Source: Chrysomallon squamiferum
Lineage: Eukaryota; Mollusca; Gastropoda; Neomphalida; Peltospiridae
NCBI GenBank assembly: GCA_012295275.1
Contig: CM022672.1
Location: 31,813,894-31,824,893, forward strand
Reading direction: 5' to 3'
Length of the DNA: 11,000 bases
Every line of letters starts with the position of its first letter. The first letter of the stretch is position 1. The notes beneath the pieces were generated by a model. It saw only the letters and a program-made list of their open reading frames with translations, did not search any database and was not told where the DNA came from. The position numbers were made by a program, and so were the translations under genes. Below, piece by piece: positions 8,563-11,000 of the stretch.

Positions 8563-9145
8563 TTCTGGTAGTATTCCAAAATACAGCGAGAACGAGAGCT
8601 ATGAAAAAAGGTTGGAAAGCTTCGTTGGATGGCCGCTCTTATCGCCCTTGCAGAAGCCGAGTATTTTAGCTCACTGTGGATTTCTCTACATAGGATCGGC
8701 CGATCGCGCAAGATGTTTTCATTGTGGACTAACTTTGCGCGACTGGGATGACGATGATTTTACGCCAGTTGTTCACAAAGAATGGGCTAAGAATTGTGAA
8801 TTCGCTGACAAACTGGACATTGATGAAATAAAGAAAATGGTTGAAGCTGAGGAATTAAAGAAGGACTCGAAAAATAAAACGAATATTGTTGAAAAGCGTT
8901 CCGATAAAGCCGACAACAGCTGTTTTGTAAAATCTGTGAATAGCGTTGTGACTCAGGCAACAAGTGATGACAGCTCGAGTAGTAATTATGTCTACAGCCC
9001 AACGATCCAGGCAGTTTTGGAAATGGGATATTCTACTGAACTTATTCAAAAGTCCATTGATAATCGGAAAAGAAAAGATGGTTCTAATTTTCCAAATGCA
9101 GTAACACTTTTCGAAGCGGTCTTGGAACTTGAAGGATCCTATTAA
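8563..9145 (+). CDS. BIR-UBA inhibitor-of-apoptosis-like protein, RING-less (partial 5')
   Basis: This is a cytosolic IAP-family protein. BIR domains of this family bind caspases, IAP-antagonist tails or other partners through a zinc-stabilised fold; UBA domains bind ubiquitin. Numbering from the TTG codon at 8612, the BIR spans residues 1-67. It has ESF-GWP, LAHCGF and the complete zinc motif CX2CX16HX6C (C35, C38, H55, C62), with W45 and W58 in the positions of the groove tryptophans of XIAP BIR3. A lysine-rich and serine/aspartate-rich linker (68-128) follows. The UBA covers about 130-174 (AVLEMGY, then a second helix and AVLELE). TAA follows directly, so the C-terminal RING usual after BIR-UBA is absent. 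The frame is open from 8540 with YEKR ahead of ESF but has no ATG. Acceptor-like TACTACTACTAG (ending 8562) or GGTAG (ending 8571) suggests this is the last exon. The exact 5' boundary is uncertain, and a retrocopy or broken gene is possible. Confidence 0.88.
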
Positions 9146-9175
9146 GTTAGTATCACGTGACATGATATTTTAGCC

Positions 9176-9181
9176 AATAAA
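9176..9181 (+). terminator. Polyadenylation signal of the IAP gene
   Basis: AATAAA (within CCAATAAAGCC) lies 30 bases beyond the stop codon, followed by TTTGTAATA and TATTGTTAAG, giving a modestly T/G-rich downstream element. Cleavage near 9195-9205 would give an unusually short 3' UTR of about 50-60 bases. This supports the RING-less stop being the true end of the transcript. Confidence 0.6.
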
Positions 9182-9489
9182 GCCTCATTTGTAATACAAA
9201 GATATTGTTAAGAACGATTAATACTATGCAAGAGTTCCTGTATTATCAAAACAGTGGACAAAATTTTTTGAAAGGTAACGAAATAAAAATAAAAGCCCAA
9301 CAACAAAAGGTAATAATAAAGCAAAACAAAGCATATCTTTATAGATAGTTTGTTTTAAAATATCAACTAGAAAAAAAAAAAAAAATAGACGAAAAAGAAA
9401 AAGATATGAATTCTAATAAATGTTAAATATTTAATATTTAATAATTAAAGTCTAGATATGCTTGAATTGTTGTTAAACTTTGTTCTTGA
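9182..9489. other. AT-rich 3' flank of the IAP gene
   Basis: A-rich sequence including a run of 14 A at about 9371-9384. I searched it for the cysteine/histidine pattern of a RING exon and saw none. Confidence 0.5.
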
Positions 9490-9625
9490 TTTATTTATTT
9501 TATATGTTACAGGAATATGTTTAATTGCAATCAGAATATATATATTTTTTAATTTTTTATATGTATATTTCCTGATTAATAATCAGATTATAATATTTCC
9601 TGTAACATATATAAAGTAAATAAAA
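9490..9625. mobile_element. Foldback / MITE-like inverted repeat
   Basis: TATATGTTACAGG at 9501-9513 is matched perfectly in reverse complement at 9599-9611 (CCTGTAACATATA). Pairing continues imperfectly both inward (AATCAGAATAT at 9529-9539 against the reverse complement of the CCTGATT region near 9571) and outward (TTATTTATTTTA against TAAAGTAAATAA). The whole is a hairpin of about 135 bp with no coding capacity. Flanking TA dinucleotides would suit a TA-targeting element, but AT richness makes that weak. No transposase is present. Confidence 0.5.
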
Positions 9626-9639
9626 TAAAAAGAATAAAG

Positions 9640-9641
<2 letters not shown>

Positions 9642-9698
<57 letters not shown>
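9642..9698. repeat. (CA)n microsatellite
   Basis: Uninterrupted CA run of about 28 units, directly beside the foldback element. The valine/cysteine open frame on the minus strand is a repeat artefact. Confidence 0.97.
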
Positions 9699-9700
<2 letters not shown>

Positions 9701-9966
9701 AGAATTGATAAATGAAATCGGTAATCATTTGTAATTTGATTTTCATTTTCAGATGAAAGTTTCAGGAAGATGAGCAGTTCTAGGGTCCAGCTTGTGTACA
9801 CGACAGTTCATCTTGTCAGTAAGAAACAAAAACTAAAAGTTCTGAAAAGAAAAGATGATTGTTCTGGACACCTGTTTAATTCTGAAAGGTTTTGTTTCAT
9901 AGTTCCAAGTGTTTGTTAAACTGAAAAATGACTAAAAATATAATTACTAAGATTAAGATTACAACA
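9699..9966. other. Non-coding DNA
   Basis: Slightly less AT-rich around 9740-9830, but no frame stays open and I recognise nothing. Confidence 0.4.
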
Positions 9967-10100
9967 GCCTGTTGATATTGAAATTAATTAATATTAAACA
10001 GGATGCATCCTTCGTTATTAACATTTAAATTCTTCAGAATTAAATTAATTTAAAGTAAACTTATTATCTGTAATGTTAAAGAAATACTAAGTATATAGAT
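9967..10100. repeat. Dispersed direct repeat, copy 1
   Basis: It shares with 10491-10635, in the same order: GCCTG, TTAAACAGGATGCAT (15/15, 9994-10008), GTTATTAACATTT (10014-10026), TCAGAAT, and a TTAATTTAAAG-like stretch. The copies are clearly diverged. No coding potential is seen. Confidence 0.6.
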
Positions 10101-10490
10101 ACAATTTAAATTTGAAGTATTCTAAATGTTGATATTTAATATACCATAAATGTTTAGATCAAGTTAGAAACTATTTTTCTCAATTTAATTTACACTCATT
10201 GTTATCAGAAAAACAACAAAAAAGGAATGGCACATTTAAATGAATGAATATTTAATTTTCATGATGTTTTAGAAATTAATATTCAGTACAAAGGATACAT
10301 TTAAATAAACAAAATAAAATGCTATGTCAGTAATATGTAATATTCACTGTAAATGTTGTTATTAATCAGATAAATCAGTGAGATTGTTTATTATTCATAA
10401 ATCATTTCAGTTAATATTCTCAGTTGTTTTCTCATTGATTTATTTTACAGATTTATTGAAAATATTATACTTGATATTTCTCTTAATGTA
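10101..10490. other. AT-rich non-coding DNA between the two direct repeats
   Basis: Stops in all frames, many TTAAT/ATTTAAA words, no CpG of note and no gene recognised. Confidence 0.5.
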
Positions 10491-10635
10491 GCCTGCTAGT
10501 ATTTAAATGATGTTAAACAGGATGCATTTTTATATGGGAGTGGTTAATTTTATCTTTGGTTATTAACATTTTATTTATCAGAATATAGTCAATTTAAAGC
10601 AATTTTATATATGTAAAATTAGTGAGTAAATACAA
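10491..10635. repeat. Dispersed direct repeat, copy 2
   Basis: It carries the same ordered blocks as copy 1, with TTAAACAGGATGCAT at 10513-10527 and GTTATTAACATTT at 10559-10571. Between those blocks it has about 25 extra bases (TTTATATGGGAGTGG region) that copy 1 lacks. Confidence 0.6.
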
Positions 10636-11000
10636 TATAATTTGTTAATTTGTTTTGTGTTCTGTTTATTCAGTTTTAATAATAATATCTATTATAAAAT
10701 CAATGCTGTACAAATAATCTTTAAACATCAAAGAAATTTTAAAATGATTATTAAAACATACTATTGTTTAATAAATTTGTTTTGTTTTTTTGATTTTTTC
10801 TCTAAAATGATGTGTATGTTTAATTTAACAATTTTTACCTAAAAACTGAAAATAGAATTAATAATTAAAACTTTTAATTTTGTATATATATATCATTGAT
10901 ATGTTTTAAATAAAACAAATAATAAAATGTTTTATCTAATTAAAACAATATATCTTCTATATCTATCTATATATGTAGACATAGATTATAGAAATGTAGG
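10636..11000. other. AT-rich non-coding DNA to the window edge
   Basis: Extremely AT-rich with short TA runs near 10883 and 10965. A 66-codon frame at 10642-10842 is phenylalanine/isoleucine/lysine-rich by base composition alone and is not credible as a gene. Confidence 0.5.

Noticed and set aside
8612-8614. TTG at 8612 as a start codon
   Set aside because: The conserved BIR region plausibly continues upstream (YEKR), and non-AUG starts are rare in animal nuclear genes. It is more likely an internal codon of an exon.
8601-8672. ATG at 8601 as the IAP start
   Set aside because: It is out of frame with the BIR and reaches TAG within about 25 codons.
8787-9163. Two minus-strand frames across the IAP exon
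   Set aside because: They are antisense shadows of a clearly conserved plus-strand BIR-UBA frame.
9146-11000. Downstream RING exon for the IAP gene
   Set aside because: No C-X2-C ... C-X-H pattern seen in any frame, and an early AATAAA argues that the transcript ends.

Overview
The window looks like nuclear DNA of an animal, very probably an invertebrate and plausibly a mollusc or other lophotrochozoan. It is strongly AT-rich, full of microsatellites and tandem repeats, and gene-poor. Its one convincing gene is an inhibitor-of-apoptosis (IAP) type BIR-UBA protein, with an AATAAA signal downstream and probable splicing upstream. Nothing suggests a bacterial or organellar source. The species assignment is inference from composition and gene content, not a sequence match.

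Layout, left to right. Positions 107-919 are a 61-bp tandem repeat (13 full copies plus a partial). Positions 920-5490 are CpG-poor non-coding DNA. They contain a small cluster of transcription-factor-like sites (1166-1255), simple repeats, a 13-bp triplet repeat (3711-3746) and a recent tandem duplication (4373-4629). An (ATT)n tract at 5493-5570 borders a decayed minus-strand exon (5592-5966). That exon carries one internal stop and belongs to a repetitive invertebrate gene family of unknown function that I recognise only by pattern. A possible further exon lies at 6025-6084. Positions 6773-6836 hold the best promoter candidate: a perfect CREB/ATF-type palindrome, a GC box and a TATA-like element. 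Positions 7340-7960 contain three degraded copies of a T-tract/A-tract module, separated by an (ATTT)n expansion.

The IAP exon is at about 8563-9145 on the plus strand. It has one complete zinc-binding BIR domain, an acidic/serine-rich linker and a UBA domain, then stops. There is no RING domain, and a polyadenylation signal follows 30 bases after the stop codon. No in-frame ATG exists in the open frame, so at least one upstream exon must supply the start, unless the copy is broken.

From 9200 to the end the DNA is again AT-rich, CpG-poor and non-coding. It includes a foldback (MITE-like) element at 9490-9625, a long (CA)n tract and two diverged copies of a roughly 140-bp direct repeat. CpG dinucleotides are clearly commoner from about 5.6 to 9.2 kb than on either side. 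The block around the IAP gene may therefore have a different methylation history, or a different origin, from its surroundings.
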